A program made the position numbers and the translations under genes. A DNA stretch of 64,000 nucleotides from Hymenobacter tibetensis (GTDB lineage Bacteria > Bacteroidota > Bacteroidia > Cytophagales > Hymenobacteraceae), in the NCBI RefSeq assembly GCF_022827545.1, contig NZ_CP094669.1, forward strand, positions 3,748,001-3,812,000, written 5' to 3'. Shown here piece after piece: positions 7,520 to 16,528 of this stretch. The notes under the pieces were generated by a model that was given only the letters and a program-made list of their open reading frames with translations, did not search any database and had not been told where the DNA came from. The stretch's first letter is position 1. Every line of letters begins with the position of its first letter.

Positions 7520-8479
7520 TCAAAAGGCCTCATCCAGCGAAAACTGGTTGTCCGCCCGGGTACTCAGCACGCCTGCTTTCTGGTAGTCGCCTACTCGCTT
7601 CTCGAAGAAATTGGTTTTGCCTTGCAGTGAAATCATTTCCATGAAGTCGAAAGGGTTGGTGACCTGATAGAGCGTACCACAGCCCAAAGCCACGAGCAGG
7701 CGGTCGGCCACAAACTCGATGTACTGGCTCATGGCCTTGGCATTCATGCCGATTAGGCTAACTGGAAGCGCGTCGGTTACGAACTCTTGTTCAATCGTCA
7801 CGGCTTCGCGGATGATTTCCTGTACCCGGGCTTCGGGCAGCTTGTGTTCGAGGTAGCCATAGAGCAGACAGGCAAAGTCGCAGTGCAGCCCTTCGTCGCG
7901 GGAAATCATCTCGTTGGAGAAAGTCAGACCGGGCATCAGGCCGCGCTTCTTCAGCCAGAAGATCGAGCAGAACGAACCCGAGAAGAAAATGCCTTCGACG
8001 GCCGCAAAGGCAATCAGACGTTCAGCGAAGCTCTCGGAGTTTATCCAGGTTAGGGCCCAATGACCTTTGCGCTGCACGGCCGGCACCGTTTCCAAGGCGT
8101 GAAACAGGTAGTGTTTCTCCTCCGGGTCCTTGATGTAGGTATCAATCAACATGGAGTAGGTCTCGGCGTGAATGTTTTCCATCATGATCTGGAAACCATA
8201 GAAGCAACGAGCCTCAGGCATTTGTACTTCCTGCATGAAGTTGATCGTCAGGTTTTCATTCACGATGCCATCGGAGGCGGCGAAGAAGGCCAGCACGTGC
8301 TTAAGGAAGTAGCGCTCGTTTTCAGTCAATCCATTCCAATCTTTATGGTCCTGGGAAAGGTCGATTTCCTCGGCGGTCCAGAATGAGGCTTCCGCTTTTT
8401 TGTAGAACTCCCACACTGGCAGGTTCTGGATGGGAAAAAGCACAAAGCGGTCGGGGTTTTCGGCAAGTAAAGACTCCAT
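7520..8479 (-). CDS. nrdB: Class I ribonucleotide reductase beta subunit
   Basis: This 319-residue protein is the small (R2) subunit that houses the di-iron centre and tyrosyl radical for deoxyribonucleotide synthesis. The expected ligands are visible: Asp70 (ASDGIVNEN), Glu101 and His104 (MENIHAETY), Glu162 ([10 protein letters not shown]), Glu196 and His199 (RDEGLHCDF). Tyr108 is the likely radical tyrosine. The C-terminal tail NQFSLDEAF is the peptide that docks into the large subunit. The sequence is of the eukaryote-like R2 type common in Bacteroidota. The large-subunit gene is not in this window on either side, which means nrdA lies elsewhere. Confidence 0.97.
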   Translation of the reverse strand: MESLLAENPDRFVLFPIQNLPVWEFYKKAEASFWTAEEIDLSQDHKDWNGLTENERYFLKHVLAFFAASDGIVNENLTINFMQEVQMPEARCFYGFQIMMENIHAETYSMLIDTYIKDPEEKHYLFHALETVPAVQRKGHWALTWINSESFAERLIAFAAVEGIFFSGSFCSIFWLKKRGLMPGLTFSNEMISRDEGLHCDFACLLYGYLEHKLPEARVQEIIREAVTIEQEFVTDALPVSLIGMNAKAMSQYIEFVADRLLVALGCGTLYQVTNPFDFMEMISLQGKTNFFEKRVGDYQKAGVLSTRADNQFSLDEAF

Positions 8480-8506
8480 GGTATGCTGAGTTTCGAAAGA
8501 AAATAG

Positions 8507-8553
8507 GGCGACCCTAGCTGCCTCAGTATCAGGTGATAGAAGCTAGGGTGGCC
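8507..8553 (-). promoter_or_regulatory. Hairpin in the nrdB upstream region
   Basis: Arms 8511-8519 and 8541-8549 pair perfectly over 9 bases, and three more pairs follow after one mismatch. The element is 28 bases before the nrdB start on its coding strand. It could be an nrdB leader structure or a terminator of the upstream minus-strand HD gene. A second weaker hairpin built on two CCTAGG palindromes lies at 8604-8626, immediately beyond the stop of that gene. Confidence 0.45.
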
Positions 8554-8628
8554 GTACAAGGGAGGATACAGCGATTAGGCCTACGAGCCTTGACCCTTGA
8601 ATCCTAGGTGGCTAAAGAAGCCTAGGGC

Positions 8629-9279
8629 TTATTCACTCCAGGGGGAGTTGAGCACCAGCTCGCAGAAGTTCGGGCTCCGGTAACCCGGAATAAAACGCTC
8701 CGCCACATCGGCTTTGATGTTGCCAAACGTTGTCTCGGGCTTATGGGCAAAGCCGCCGAAGAAGGTTTGCAGGATATTCTCCTTGAAGCCGGTGCGGGGG
8801 AAAGCGGCCAGCACCTCCTGGCGCTGCTCGACGGAGAGATGCTCGTAGCCCTCCCCCATCACATCAAGGCCTACCCCGGAGTACAGCAGTGCTACCTCAG
8901 GCTCTTTCCATTCGGCCACACCAATCGTCGTGTGTAGAGCAATAGCATCCCAGACCACCTGCGCGTCCTGCGGCGGAATCCCATGCGACTGCAAGAAGCT
9001 GCGGGCAGCATCGGCGCCGTCCACTTCAAAGCGCTTATGCTTGCTGCAATAGTGCTTTGTTAGGCCTAGATCGTGAAAAACGGCACTCACATAGAGTAAC
9101 TCCGGGTCGAAGTTTACCTTAGCCCGCTCGCCGTTGAGCACGCCGTACACGAACACGCGTAGTGAGTGGTTGTAGAGAAATTCGGTGCCGTGGTCGAGCA
9201 GCAACTCGGTGGCCTGTTGAGCCAGGGCAGAATCGGGCAGGCGCACGCCAGCGACGTGGGTTAAAGTGGTTTTAGCCAT
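8629..9279 (-). CDS. HD-domain hydrolase, cyanamide-hydratase-like
   Basis: This 216-residue protein carries an HD metal-binding domain. An early helix NHSLRVFVYG is followed by the HD pair in LLYVSAVFHDLGLTKHY and the later His in DAIALHTTIG. This layout matches the cyanamide hydratase/urea-forming HD group that also occurs widely as uncharacterised HD proteins. I chose the ATG at 9277-9279 (MAKTTLTHVAGVRLP) over an upstream in-frame Met because family members begin close to this point. It lies 108 bases downstream of a GlxA-type regulator on the same strand, which probably controls it. Confidence 0.88.
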   Translation of the reverse strand: MAKTTLTHVAGVRLPDSALAQQATELLLDHGTEFLYNHSLRVFVYGVLNGERAKVNFDPELLYVSAVFHDLGLTKHYCSKHKRFEVDGADAARSFLQSHGIPPQDAQVVWDAIALHTTIGVAEWKEPEVALLYSGVGLDVMGEGYEHLSVEQRQEVLAAFPRTGFKENILQTFFGGFAHKPETTFGNIKADVAERFIPGYRSPNFCELVLNSPWSE

Positions 9280-9387
9280 GAGGTTGAAGAGAAAAGGTGG
9301 TGAACTGAAAAGCAAAGGGGGGCCTACCCACTCCAAGGCGGAGTAGAGCCTGGTCGTAAGCCAAGAGGTAAGGGAGGGGTGGCTAGG

Positions 9388-10308
9388 TTAGGCGGCGCGG
9401 CCGAGGAGGCGCTGGAGTTGGCGCGGGTCGCGGAAGCCGCAGCGCTCGGCAATGGCCTGGCGCGTCAGGTTGGAAGTAGCCACGAGTGTGCGGGCCGCCT
9501 CGGTGCGAATTTTGGTCGAGAAATCGTTGATGGTCAAACCAGTGTGCTGGCGAAACAGGCGCGTCAGATTACGCGGACTGCTGTGGGCTACTTCGGCCAG
9601 TACTTCGAGGGTCGGGTTTTCGGCCAGATGGTCGAGCAGGTAGTCCTGGGCCAGGTGCACGCCCGGGTGCAGGTGGTTGCGGTGGTCGAGGTACACGCTC
9701 ACCTGCCCGTGCAGACCGTTGCGGCGGTAATAGAGCACCAGTCGGCGGCTAACTTTATATGTCAGCAGGGGCCCGAAACGCTCTTCCACCAGCGCCAACG
9801 CCAGGTCGATGCCGGCCGCGATACCGGCACTGGTGTACACGCCCCGGTCGTGCACAAACAGCCGATCGACTAATACCCGGCTGTCGGGGAAGGCCTGTTG
9901 CAGCGCGCCTACCTGTTGCCAATGGGTGGTGCAAGCGCGCCCATGCAGCAGACCCGCCGCGCCTAGCAAAAAAGCGCCCGTGCATACCGAGCACAGCGCC
10001 ACTCCTTGCTCGGGCAGCGCCCGTAGCCAGGCGTAGAACTCCGGGTGGGTGTCGTCTGCTGCTGAAGGCAACGCGCCATCGGCTAGGCCCGGTACGATGA
10101 CTAGGTCGCCGGCCTGGAGCGTCACGGTGTCGAAAGGTGACACCGCCGCAAACACCAGCCCGGCCGAGCTGCGCGCCTGCGGTTGATACCGCACGTAGGC
10201 AAGCTCCACGGCAGCTCCCTGGGCACGGGCCTCTTCGAACACCTGGACGGGGCCGGCCAAATCCAGCAGGGTGCACTGGTCAGGGATAACAAAGACGATA
10301 GTGGCCAT
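9388..10308 (-). CDS. GlxA-family AraC regulator with DJ-1/PfpI domain
   Basis: This is a 306-residue regulator. The first about 170 residues form a DJ-1/PfpI (class I glutamine amidotransferase-like) sensor domain, with CTLLDLAGPVQVFEEA, then VIVPGLADG and the nucleophile-elbow region ALCSVCTGAFLLGAAGLL. The C-terminal about 90 residues are an AraC-type double HTH (EVLAEVAHSSPRNLTRLFRQ, then AIAERCGFRDPRQLQRLL). The ATG at 10306-10308 was chosen. On the coding strand GATCTTTG at 10327-10334 is a likely -7 box. Most GlxA proteins regulate neighbouring catabolic genes; here the likely target is the HD hydrolase. Confidence 0.92.
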   Translation of the reverse strand: MATIVFVIPDQCTLLDLAGPVQVFEEARAQGAAVELAYVRYQPQARSSAGLVFAAVSPFDTVTLQAGDLVIVPGLADGALPSAADDTHPEFYAWLRALPEQGVALCSVCTGAFLLGAAGLLHGRACTTHWQQVGALQQAFPDSRVLVDRLFVHDRGVYTSAGIAAGIDLALALVEERFGPLLTYKVSRRLVLYYRRNGLHGQVSVYLDHRNHLHPGVHLAQDYLLDHLAENPTLEVLAEVAHSSPRNLTRLFRQHTGLTINDFSTKIRTEAARTLVATSNLTRQAIAERCGFRDPRQLQRLLGRAA

Positions 10309-10447
10309 AAACGAACGATAAGGATACAAAGATCTGCTGCTCCACTCTTGCTCCCAAGGTCAATAGTCGGACATTTTGGGCCAACGCTTACTCAGCAAAA
10401 ACTACGTAGGTCCTGCGCCAGGCGCACTTATCGCGATTCTAGGTTCT

Positions 10448-11324
10448 CTATAGTTCCGATAAACGACTCACCTGCTTCCCAATCAGAATCTCGGGATCCA
10501 CGCGCCGCGGCTTCGTGGCGATAGGCGAGCCGAGCGACTGGAGCTGCACCCAGGCGGCGTATTGGGCGGCCACTGACTGCCCGCTGAGGATATGGAGCCG
10601 GTGCAGCAGATGCGCGTCGTCCTGGTGAAAATCGTCCAGCGTTAGCTGACCGGTTTTATAATACAACTGAATAAGCCCACGCAGAAAAAGGTTGGCCGAT
10701 TGGCTTTGCGCGCCCGCAAAATAGTGTTCGGTGAGGTAGGCGTACTGTTGGCTAAACCAGTGGGCATGCTCCACGCTGCTGACGACGATGCGGCCCTCGT
10801 GCACGCGTAAGCCCTGTAAAAACCGCGTGATAGCCTCGCCCGAAAGCACGCCTAGTTGGCGCAAGTCGCGCAGGGTATAATCAATCCGGTCGGCTGCTAG
10901 GTTGGGTAAGGGTTGCTCAAGCAGCGTATACTGGTCGAGGTCGAGATAAATCGTTGTAGTGAAAGAGGTGGCAGGCCAGCGCCGCCTGAATCTCGGGGTG
11001 CGTCAGTACCGCTTCGTAACGCTGTTCGTGGTAGTCTTCTCCATCTATATCGAGCACGTAATCAATCAGGTGTGAAAAGGCTGTGTGTGAGACATCATGC
11101 AGCAAGCCCGCGAGCTGCTCGCGTATACTGCCCCCTAGGTGCCTGATAAGCAGCAGCACACCTACTGAATGGTCGAAGTGGGTGTGGTTGATGGCCGGGT
11201 CAGCCAACACAACAGCGCCGCCCTGATGAATGCCGCGTAAGCGCTGGATGGGCGCCGTGTGCAGCAAGTCAGTAAGGGCAGCGGTCAGTTCCACCAAGCC
11301 GTAGAGCCGGTCTTCGTAATGCAT
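10448..11324 (-). pseudogene. Frameshifted HD-domain phosphohydrolase
   Basis: The N-terminal part (10917-11324) contains an intact HD domain: RLRGIHQGGAVVLADP, NHTHFDHSVGVLLLIRHLGG, then LAGLLHDVSHTAFSHLIDYV. It then runs into a premature TGA. In the next frame the sequence continues smoothly as IYLDLDQYTLLEQPLPN, then LAADRIDYTLRDLRQLG, and on to the stop at 10448. One surplus base near 10951, close to the codons for HYND, explains the break. The whole span is 877 bases, one more than a multiple of three, giving a 291-residue protein if repaired. It is either a recent pseudogene or an assembly error. Confidence 0.85.
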
Positions 11325-11381
11325 GGTTGGCAGGATAGGGGATACTTAAACGCCAAAGGTCTAAAAGATGACCTTATAGGA

Positions 11382-11412
11382 TAATCGTTGTTATAAGCGC
11401 ATCCTCGAAATC
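11382..11412. repeat. Dispersed intergenic element, copy D
   Basis: The 17 bases at 11382-11398 match 49311-49327 at 16 positions, and the following TCCTCG-AAT segment is shared as well. Part of the same sequence (TAATCGTTGT) occurs at 37065. The element sits upstream of the frameshifted HD gene. Confidence 0.6.
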
Positions 11413-11490
11413 GTAATGATTTTCAACTAAGCTAGCCGTTACTCTTAGCATGGTACTTTACTGAAGCAGGTTCGACACGGTATCACTCAA

Positions 11491-11769
11491 TTACCACCGC
11501 GAGACGTAGGCAACGATTCCTTCATCACCTTCTGCGAATTCAACGAGTACCCAATTAGGATTCATTGCCAGCTCCCGCACTCGAAGCGACGTACGGTACT
11601 CTACTTGATAGACAGCTATGCCCATCGCTGCGAGTTGCTTGCGCAGATTCAGTAGGCTGGCTGTAACATAATAGGTCGCACCAACCCGCAATGGCACCAC
11701 AGTGCTCCTTCCTTGGAGCGGAATGGGAGCTACTTTAGAAGCCCTTAGGGCCTCGAGTAGTCCATACAA
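11491..11769 (-). CDS. Hypothetical protein (92 aa)
   Basis: This small protein is not recognised. It has a helix-rich start (YGLLEALRASKVAPIPL), a strand pair around VVPLRVGATYYVTA, and a C-terminal half rich in strands (VYQVEYRTSLRVRELA, then WVLVEFAEGDEGIVAYVSRW). There is no signal peptide. Codon use looks normal for the region and no better frame competes. A protein product is likely but its role is unknown. Confidence 0.5.
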   Translation of the reverse strand: MYGLLEALRASKVAPIPLQGRSTVVPLRVGATYYVTASLLNLRKQLAAMGIAVYQVEYRTSLRVRELAMNPNWVLVEFAEGDEGIVAYVSRW

Positions 11770-12131
11770 CGCACCGCAAAGCCACCAGACCTAGAACATG
11801 AACCAAATGTAAGAAGGCTCTATTCCTTACCAACTTAGATTATTCGCAGTTTAAGTAAAATCAATCGCTTGCGAGCTGCGAAGCCCTTTTGCATACTGTG
11901 AACGACCTATCACGGCACATAAAAAGGCTATAACGTTTACGTAATGGCACTCTTATAATGCCAAGTTTCCCACTAAACGGTGCTTGTATCATTTTTTAAA
12001 CGTCACCCTGTAAAACGTCCGAAGCAAGTGCATATAGGCGTGATAAGGGGCTCAGGCGCACCTTCTTGCGCTAGACTAATTAAGTAGCCGGGCGCAATTA
12101 CCCTACGCGTACCGACTACTTTTACTGGACC
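11770..12131. other. Non-coding gap
   Basis: I see no gene, strong hairpin or recognisable fragment here. The segment is more AT-rich than the ribokinase region that follows. Confidence 0.5.
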
Positions 12132-12245
12132 ATGCGCCTATGTACCCTTCCCTGCCGCTGCTCCCTGCGCCGTAACTTCATCACACTACTACTACTCGGT
12201 GCCGGTGCAGCGGCGCGGGCGCAGGAAATGACGCCCGCTGCCTAG
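12132..12245 (+). pseudogene. Orphan signal-peptide ORF (37 codons)
   Basis: An ATG at 12132 opens a 37-residue product consisting almost only of a secretion signal: a basic start ending SLRRNF, a hydrophobic core ITLLLLGAGAAA and a signal peptidase I-like site ARAQ. The frame stops six residues later. Exported proteins do not end there, so this looks like the head of a lost secreted or outer-membrane protein. It lies 42 bases before the ribokinase start and may share its promoter. Confidence 0.5.
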
Positions 12246-12287
12246 GAGGCCGCCCAAAATTGATTGCTGGTCTTTGCTTGCTTCTCC

Positions 12288-13196
12288 ATGCCTGTTCTCA
12301 TTATTGGTAGCTATAATATCGATTTAGTTGTTCGCTGCCCCCGATTACCCGCGCCGGGCGAAACCCTCTTGGGCGGCACCTTCGCCCAGCACCACGGCGG
12401 CAAAGGGGCCAATCAGGCCGTCGCAGCGGCCCGCCTCGCCACGGCCGGTCAGGTGCACTTCGTCGCCACAGTAGGCGACGATGAATTCGGTCGGCAGGCG
12501 CTGACGCAGTTGCGGGCCGAAGGAGTGAACACCGCGGGCGTGCGCGTGGCCCCCGGTCAGCCTTCGGGGGTGGCCCTGATTAACGTGGCGACGGGAACGG
12601 GTGAAAACAGCATCAGCGTCGCCGCTGGGGCCAACGAGCACCTGAGCCCGGCCGACGTCGACGCAGCGCTGGCCGACGCCGCCGCCGGCACGGTGGTGGT
12701 GCTCCAACTCGAAACACCCCTGCCGACAGTCATCCACGCGGCCCGGCAGGCCGCGGCGCGCGGGTTGCGCGTGATCCTGAACCCGGCCCCGGCCCAGCCG
12801 CTACCGGCCGGCCTGGGCGCGGACCTCTACGCGCTGACGCCTAACGAAACCGAGGCGGAAACGCTGACCGGCGTGCGGGTAAGCGATGCGGTCACGGCCA
12901 CCCTCGCCGCGGACCGCCTGCACGCGGCCGGGTTCGGCCGGGTCGTCCTCACGCTCGGCGCGCAGGGCGCCTACTGGTCCGACGGCACGGGGGCAGCGCT
13001 GGTCGCGGCCCCGGCGGTGCCGGCGGTCGACACCACGGCCGCCGGCGACTGCTTCACCGGGGCGCTGGCGGTGACCTTGGCCGAGGGCCACGCGTTGCCC
13101 GAAGCCGTGGCGTTTGCGTGCCGAGCGGCGGCGCTCGCCGTCACCCGGCCCGGCGCCCAAGCCAGTTTACCTACCCGGGCCGAACTTTCCGGCTAA
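12288..13196 (+). CDS. rbsK: Ribokinase
   Basis: This 302-residue PfkB-family kinase phosphorylates ribose at O5. The start IIGSYNIDLVVRCPRLPAPG and the motif HHGGKGANQAVAAARL form the sugar-binding region. The C-terminal signature AAGDCFTGALAVTL contains the catalytic Asp of the GAGD-like motif, here AAGD. The ATG at 12288 gives the usual N-terminus; an upstream in-frame start would add an unsupported extension. Only 15 bases separate it from a nucleoside hydrolase gene, so the pair would release ribose from nucleosides and phosphorylate it for the pentose phosphate pathway. No ribose transporter is adjacent. Confidence 0.93.
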   Translation: MPVLIIGSYNIDLVVRCPRLPAPGETLLGGTFAQHHGGKGANQAVAAARLATAGQVHFVATVGDDEFGRQALTQLRAEGVNTAGVRVAPGQPSGVALINVATGTGENSISVAAGANEHLSPADVDAALADAAAGTVVVLQLETPLPTVIHAARQAAARGLRVILNPAPAQPLPAGLGADLYALTPNETEAETLTGVRVSDAVTATLAADRLHAAGFGRVVLTLGAQGAYWSDGTGAALVAAPAVPAVDTTAAGDCFTGALAVTLAEGHALPEAVAFACRAAALAVTRPGAQASLPTRAELSG

Positions 13197-13211
13197 TTTC
13201 CTCTTCTGTTC

Positions 13212-14186
13212 ATGGACAAGCGCCTCCTCCTGATTGACACCGACCCCGGCGTGGATGACGCCATGGCCATTCAGTTTGCCTTGGGCCTGCCCCAGTTCGA
13301 CGTGCAGGCCCTGACCACTGTGTTCGGCAACGTGGCCGTGGAACTGGCCACCACCAACGCGCTCCGGCTGCTGCATTTGGCCGGCCGCGCCGACATTCCC
13401 GTGGCCCAAGGCGCCGCCCATCCCTTGGCCGGCGCGTTCAACGGGGGCGCCGCCTTTGTGCACGGCGACGACGGCCAGGGCAACACCGACTATCCCCCGG
13501 CGCCGACGCAGGCCGTCGCCCAGCCCGCCGCCGAGCTGCTGGCCGAGGTGATCAGCCGTCATCCCGGGCAGGTCACCCTCGTCGCGCTGGGCCCGCTCAC
13601 CAACCTGGCGCACGCCCTGCGCTTGCGACCCGGGCTGGTGCACGAAGTGGCCGAAGTCGTGGTCATGGGCGGCAATGCCTTCTGTGCCGGTAATGCCACC
13701 CCCGCGGCGGAAGCCAACGTGTTGTCCGACCCCGACGCAGCGGACGTGGTGCTGGGGGCGGACTGGCCCCTTACCCTGTTTGGGCTCGACGTGACGCAGC
13801 AAGTCAATATGCCCGGCGCGGTGCTGGACGAGCTGGCCCGTCTCACCGGCCCGCTCAGCGCCTACGTGGGCCAGATGGTGCCGTTTTACCGCCGCTTCTG
13901 CGAGCGGATGCGCCAGATTGACGGCATCTTTGTCCACGACGCGACTCCCCTGGCCTATCTGATTGCGCCGGAGCTGTTTCGCTTCGTGCACCACCCGGTG
14001 CGCGTCGATACGTCCCCGGGCATCGGCCGGGGTAAAACCTGGCCGGCCCCCAGCGACCCTGCCCAGCTGCAACGCCCCGCCCTACGGCCTTGGCTCGGCC
14101 GCCCGAACGTCAAGATTGCCGTCGGGGTGCAGGGCAGCGCGGTGGTGAGCCGCTTGCGGGAAGAGTTGCTGAAAAGCAATCTGTGA
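13212..14186 (+). CDS. Nucleoside hydrolase (IunH family)
   Basis: This 324-residue enzyme hydrolyses ribonucleosides to base and ribose. The calcium-binding motif DTDPGVDDAMAI is at residues 9-20. VTLVALGPLTNLAHALRLRP and VVMGGNAF follow, and FVHDATPLAYLI near residue 240 carries the catalytic His/Asp pair. It is co-transcribed with ribokinase 15 bases upstream. Substrate preference (purine, pyrimidine or both) cannot be read from the sequence. The product lacks a signal peptide, so it acts in the cytoplasm. Confidence 0.93.
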   Translation: MDKRLLLIDTDPGVDDAMAIQFALGLPQFDVQALTTVFGNVAVELATTNALRLLHLAGRADIPVAQGAAHPLAGAFNGGAAFVHGDDGQGNTDYPPAPTQAVAQPAAELLAEVISRHPGQVTLVALGPLTNLAHALRLRPGLVHEVAEVVVMGGNAFCAGNATPAAEANVLSDPDAADVVLGADWPLTLFGLDVTQQVNMPGAVLDELARLTGPLSAYVGQMVPFYRRFCERMRQIDGIFVHDATPLAYLIAPELFRFVHHPVRVDTSPGIGRGKTWPAPSDPAQLQRPALRPWLGRPNVKIAVGVQGSAVVSRLREELLKSNL

Positions 14187-14634
14187 GTCACTTGCCGGAA
14201 GCCTTGCTGCCGCCGGGTGCTTCGCGTACGTTTAGCTCCTGCTGCTACGAAAAGACCGGGGTCGGCTCTTCGCTTGCCGGAGTACTATACGAGGACGAAA
14301 GCGCTGGCAAGAGTCGGCCATAGGGGGTGCGCTGTTACATGGATAGGCGCACTTTATAGGTAGTCCCTCCACCCAACGCACGTATGGAGGCAAGCGCCTC
14401 CACTAGAAGAGGTGCGTAGGAGAGGCTAGGGAGGGAATAACTCTTCTCCTGTGATTCCTTGGAAAAGCCACGTAGCATAATACAACTTCTCGGACACGAA
14501 AAGCGTGGCCTATCACATGTTCTAAGCTTGAAAGGCCACTCTGCCTAGTGCTTTTCTTGCGCTACGTTTTTGGTCGGTATGATTCCTCCGTTACTGCTCT
14601 TTCCCTTAGATAGCTGGTTCGAAGCGGATTCGAG
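14187..14634. other. Non-coding gap with a small hairpin
   Basis: There is no recognisable gene. A 7-base perfect hairpin (14385-14391 with 14396-14402, loop AAGC) lies near the middle, but its distance from the nucleoside hydrolase stop makes a terminator role doubtful. Confidence 0.45.
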
Positions 14635-15090
14635 CTAGTTTTTTACTCGGACGTAGTGCTCAACTATTACACGATTTATACCCGCCTGCTCGACCTGCTC
14701 TTGGCCTTGCTGGATGAGAGTATCTCCCTTGAAAGCTACGGTAAAAGAAAACGTAGTTCCTTCCCACTTTCGGGCAGTGCAATAGTCCAACTGCTCGGTA
14801 TACATATCGTTGCGCAAGGAATACCGGCCCCCGCCCGATACAAAAACCGCCGAATCCTGGCCTTTCTGTAGATCGTGCTGCAAGAAGGCAAAATGCGTGT
14901 CGTTGATGATTTTAATAAACGACTGCTTGCGAGTGAAATCAACAACCGTCGTGTCTCCCTTTTCAATGGTCGTTGCTCGTAGTAGCTGCCAGGTACCAAC
15001 CAGCGGATGATCAACCGGTTTCAACGCTTTAGGTTCTCGGCACGAAATCAGAAAAACGCAACTCGATAAAAGGCAGCTGTTTAGTTTCAT
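14635..15090 (-). CDS. Lipocalin-like lipoprotein
   Basis: This 151-residue protein starts with a lipoprotein signal (LLSSCVFLISCREPK); the Cys in LISC is the likely lipidated residue. The mature part begins HPLVGTWQLLRATT, the pattern of the lipocalin-like/DUF4488-type domain common in Bacteroidota. Alternating strands follow (FIKIINDTHFAFLQHD, GGGRYSLRND, TFSFTVAFKGDTLIQQG). It probably sits in the outer membrane or periplasmic face and binds a small hydrophobic ligand, but that role is inferred from the fold. It is monocistronic. Confidence 0.8.
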   Translation of the reverse strand: MKLNSCLLSSCVFLISCREPKALKPVDHPLVGTWQLLRATTIEKGDTTVVDFTRKQSFIKIINDTHFAFLQHDLQKGQDSAVFVSGGGRYSLRNDMYTEQLDYCTARKWEGTTFSFTVAFKGDTLIQQGQEQVEQAGINRVIVEHYVRVKN

Positions 15091-15346
15091 GTGCTTAGGC
15101 CTATGTTTTTGAACCTACTGCTCGCTTTATGCCAGCATGGCAGCTAGGTGGTGTTTACGCACCTGCTACTGTCCGTAGCCAGCTGCGACAGAAAGGTAGC
15201 ACTGCGTACGGTTCTAGGGGCCAAGTATTTTCGTTGGTAAGAGGAGCCACACCCATCGTAGTGCTTGTTGCTGAGATGCAGATGGGTTCTATCTTCGGCA
15301 ACCTTGTAAAGAGAGGTTTGCGACTGCACAGTATTCGTTCCGGGGC

Positions 15347-15872
15347 GTGGTAGTTGATGGTAGCCGCTGGCTCCGACTGACCACGGTGGATACTGCGCAG
15401 GGTACCAAGCGAGCGACTACCGTAATCTCCTTCCAGCCAGGGCTGCTCTACGCTCACAATGGGTATAGCGTGTCCTATATCGGGGTTGGGGGCTACCTAC
15501 CCCGGGTTTACTTAACTTACCTCACTGCGCCCATACTGGCCAAAGGGAAAGTCAGGAGCTAGGTAGCCGAGACCGGGCCGTAAGTCGGCTACCTGACCGA
15601 CGCTAGGCACCGCAATCCACTCGTCGATCCGCCGGAGGCCAATCGCCTTGCTCCCTACCGGCGGTAGGAACTGGGCTAATGTCGCGGGCATCGGGTATGA
15701 ACTCCCAAATGGTTTGGGGATCGGCATGCGCTATACGAGGGTGGGAACTCGGCTGCACCAGGAAGAAAGTGAGCCATCCTATAACAGCGCCTTTCGGGTC
15801 CTATTTCTCCTATGTACTGACTCGCCGCTCTCCTACGGGCACCTAGCACGAGCTACCGTCCTGATGCCTTGA
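15347..15872 (+). pseudogene. Decayed outer-membrane beta-barrel gene (OMP_b-brl_2-like)
   Basis: Two plus-strand frames hold pieces in the order expected for a PorT-like beta-barrel of the outer membrane protein beta-barrel family. The first (to 15562) contains VISFQPGLLYAHNGYSVSYI and ILAKGKVRS. The second (about 15610-15872) contains GIGYELPNGLGIGMRYTR and YNSAFRVLF, the usual last strands. Stops and frame changes separate them, and no signal peptide remains. The assignment rests on pattern similarity, so it is moderate. The rest of 15091-16243 shows no other gene. Confidence 0.5.
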
Positions 15873-16243
15873 GATGAGGCTACGTAACGAATAGAGAACG
15901 GTCCTGCACGAGCGTTACGAGGTATTTGGTATTTTACTGTTGGTGAATTATAGCATGTAAAAACCATGTGGCAGCAGTCAGCCATAATATCGCGATGCGA
16001 CAGATGAGGGCGTATTCCAGCACTTTGGGGTCTTACGCTGCTCACTTACCGAACACCACCGTTTATCGTTCTAGCTCCTGTTTGGCTGGATATAGTTAAG
16101 TGCATATGTGTAGAGCGCGTGAGCCTTTCCGGGCTGCTTGACCAGCAACTCATCTCAGTTGTATGCTAGGGCTTTATGATCTCCAGCTGATTTAGATCTA
16201 TCCTGCCTTATTGCCGCTTACTCTGACGACGCGTTCCCCATAT

Positions 16244-16480
16244 CTAAGCGGTGTTGATGCTGCAGGCCCACGCTTTTAAGACCTCGGTGACGGGGTCGAG
16301 CGTGCGGGCATAGGACAGCGCGTGATATTCCATGAGCACGGGCGGGCCGCGGGTGCACCATGCGGGCAATAAAGTGATGGGATTATAAATCCTTTAACTC
16401 CTTGGCTAGCACCTTCGTGAAGATACCCGGTACGCTGCACTCTAACCCGCAAGGCAATTTTCCGTTGTAGCGCGAATTCG
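16244..16480 (-). pseudogene. Decayed HxlR-family regulator
   Basis: On the minus strand the middle of an HxlR winged helix is legible: NGKLPCGLECSVPGIFTKVL, then AKELKDL followed by an in-frame TAA where family members have Glu. It continues SHHFIARMVHPRPA, shifts frame, and ends PVLMEYHALSYARTLDPVTE and VLKAWACSINTA. The match to the intact regulator at 2435-2779 (IPGITTRMLSKELKELE) is obvious. The N-terminal helix is lost. It lies downstream of the zinc ADH and may once have controlled it. Confidence 0.75.
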
Positions 16481-16528
16481 CACCAGGAGGGCACGTAGAA
16501 AGGAGATGACGCTTACTTCCACCCGCTA

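Noticed and set aside
13167..14072. Long minus-strand frame opposite the nucleoside hydrolase
   Set aside because: It is antisense to a clear enzyme gene in high-GC DNA. The translation is His/Gly/Arg-rich without domain patterns.
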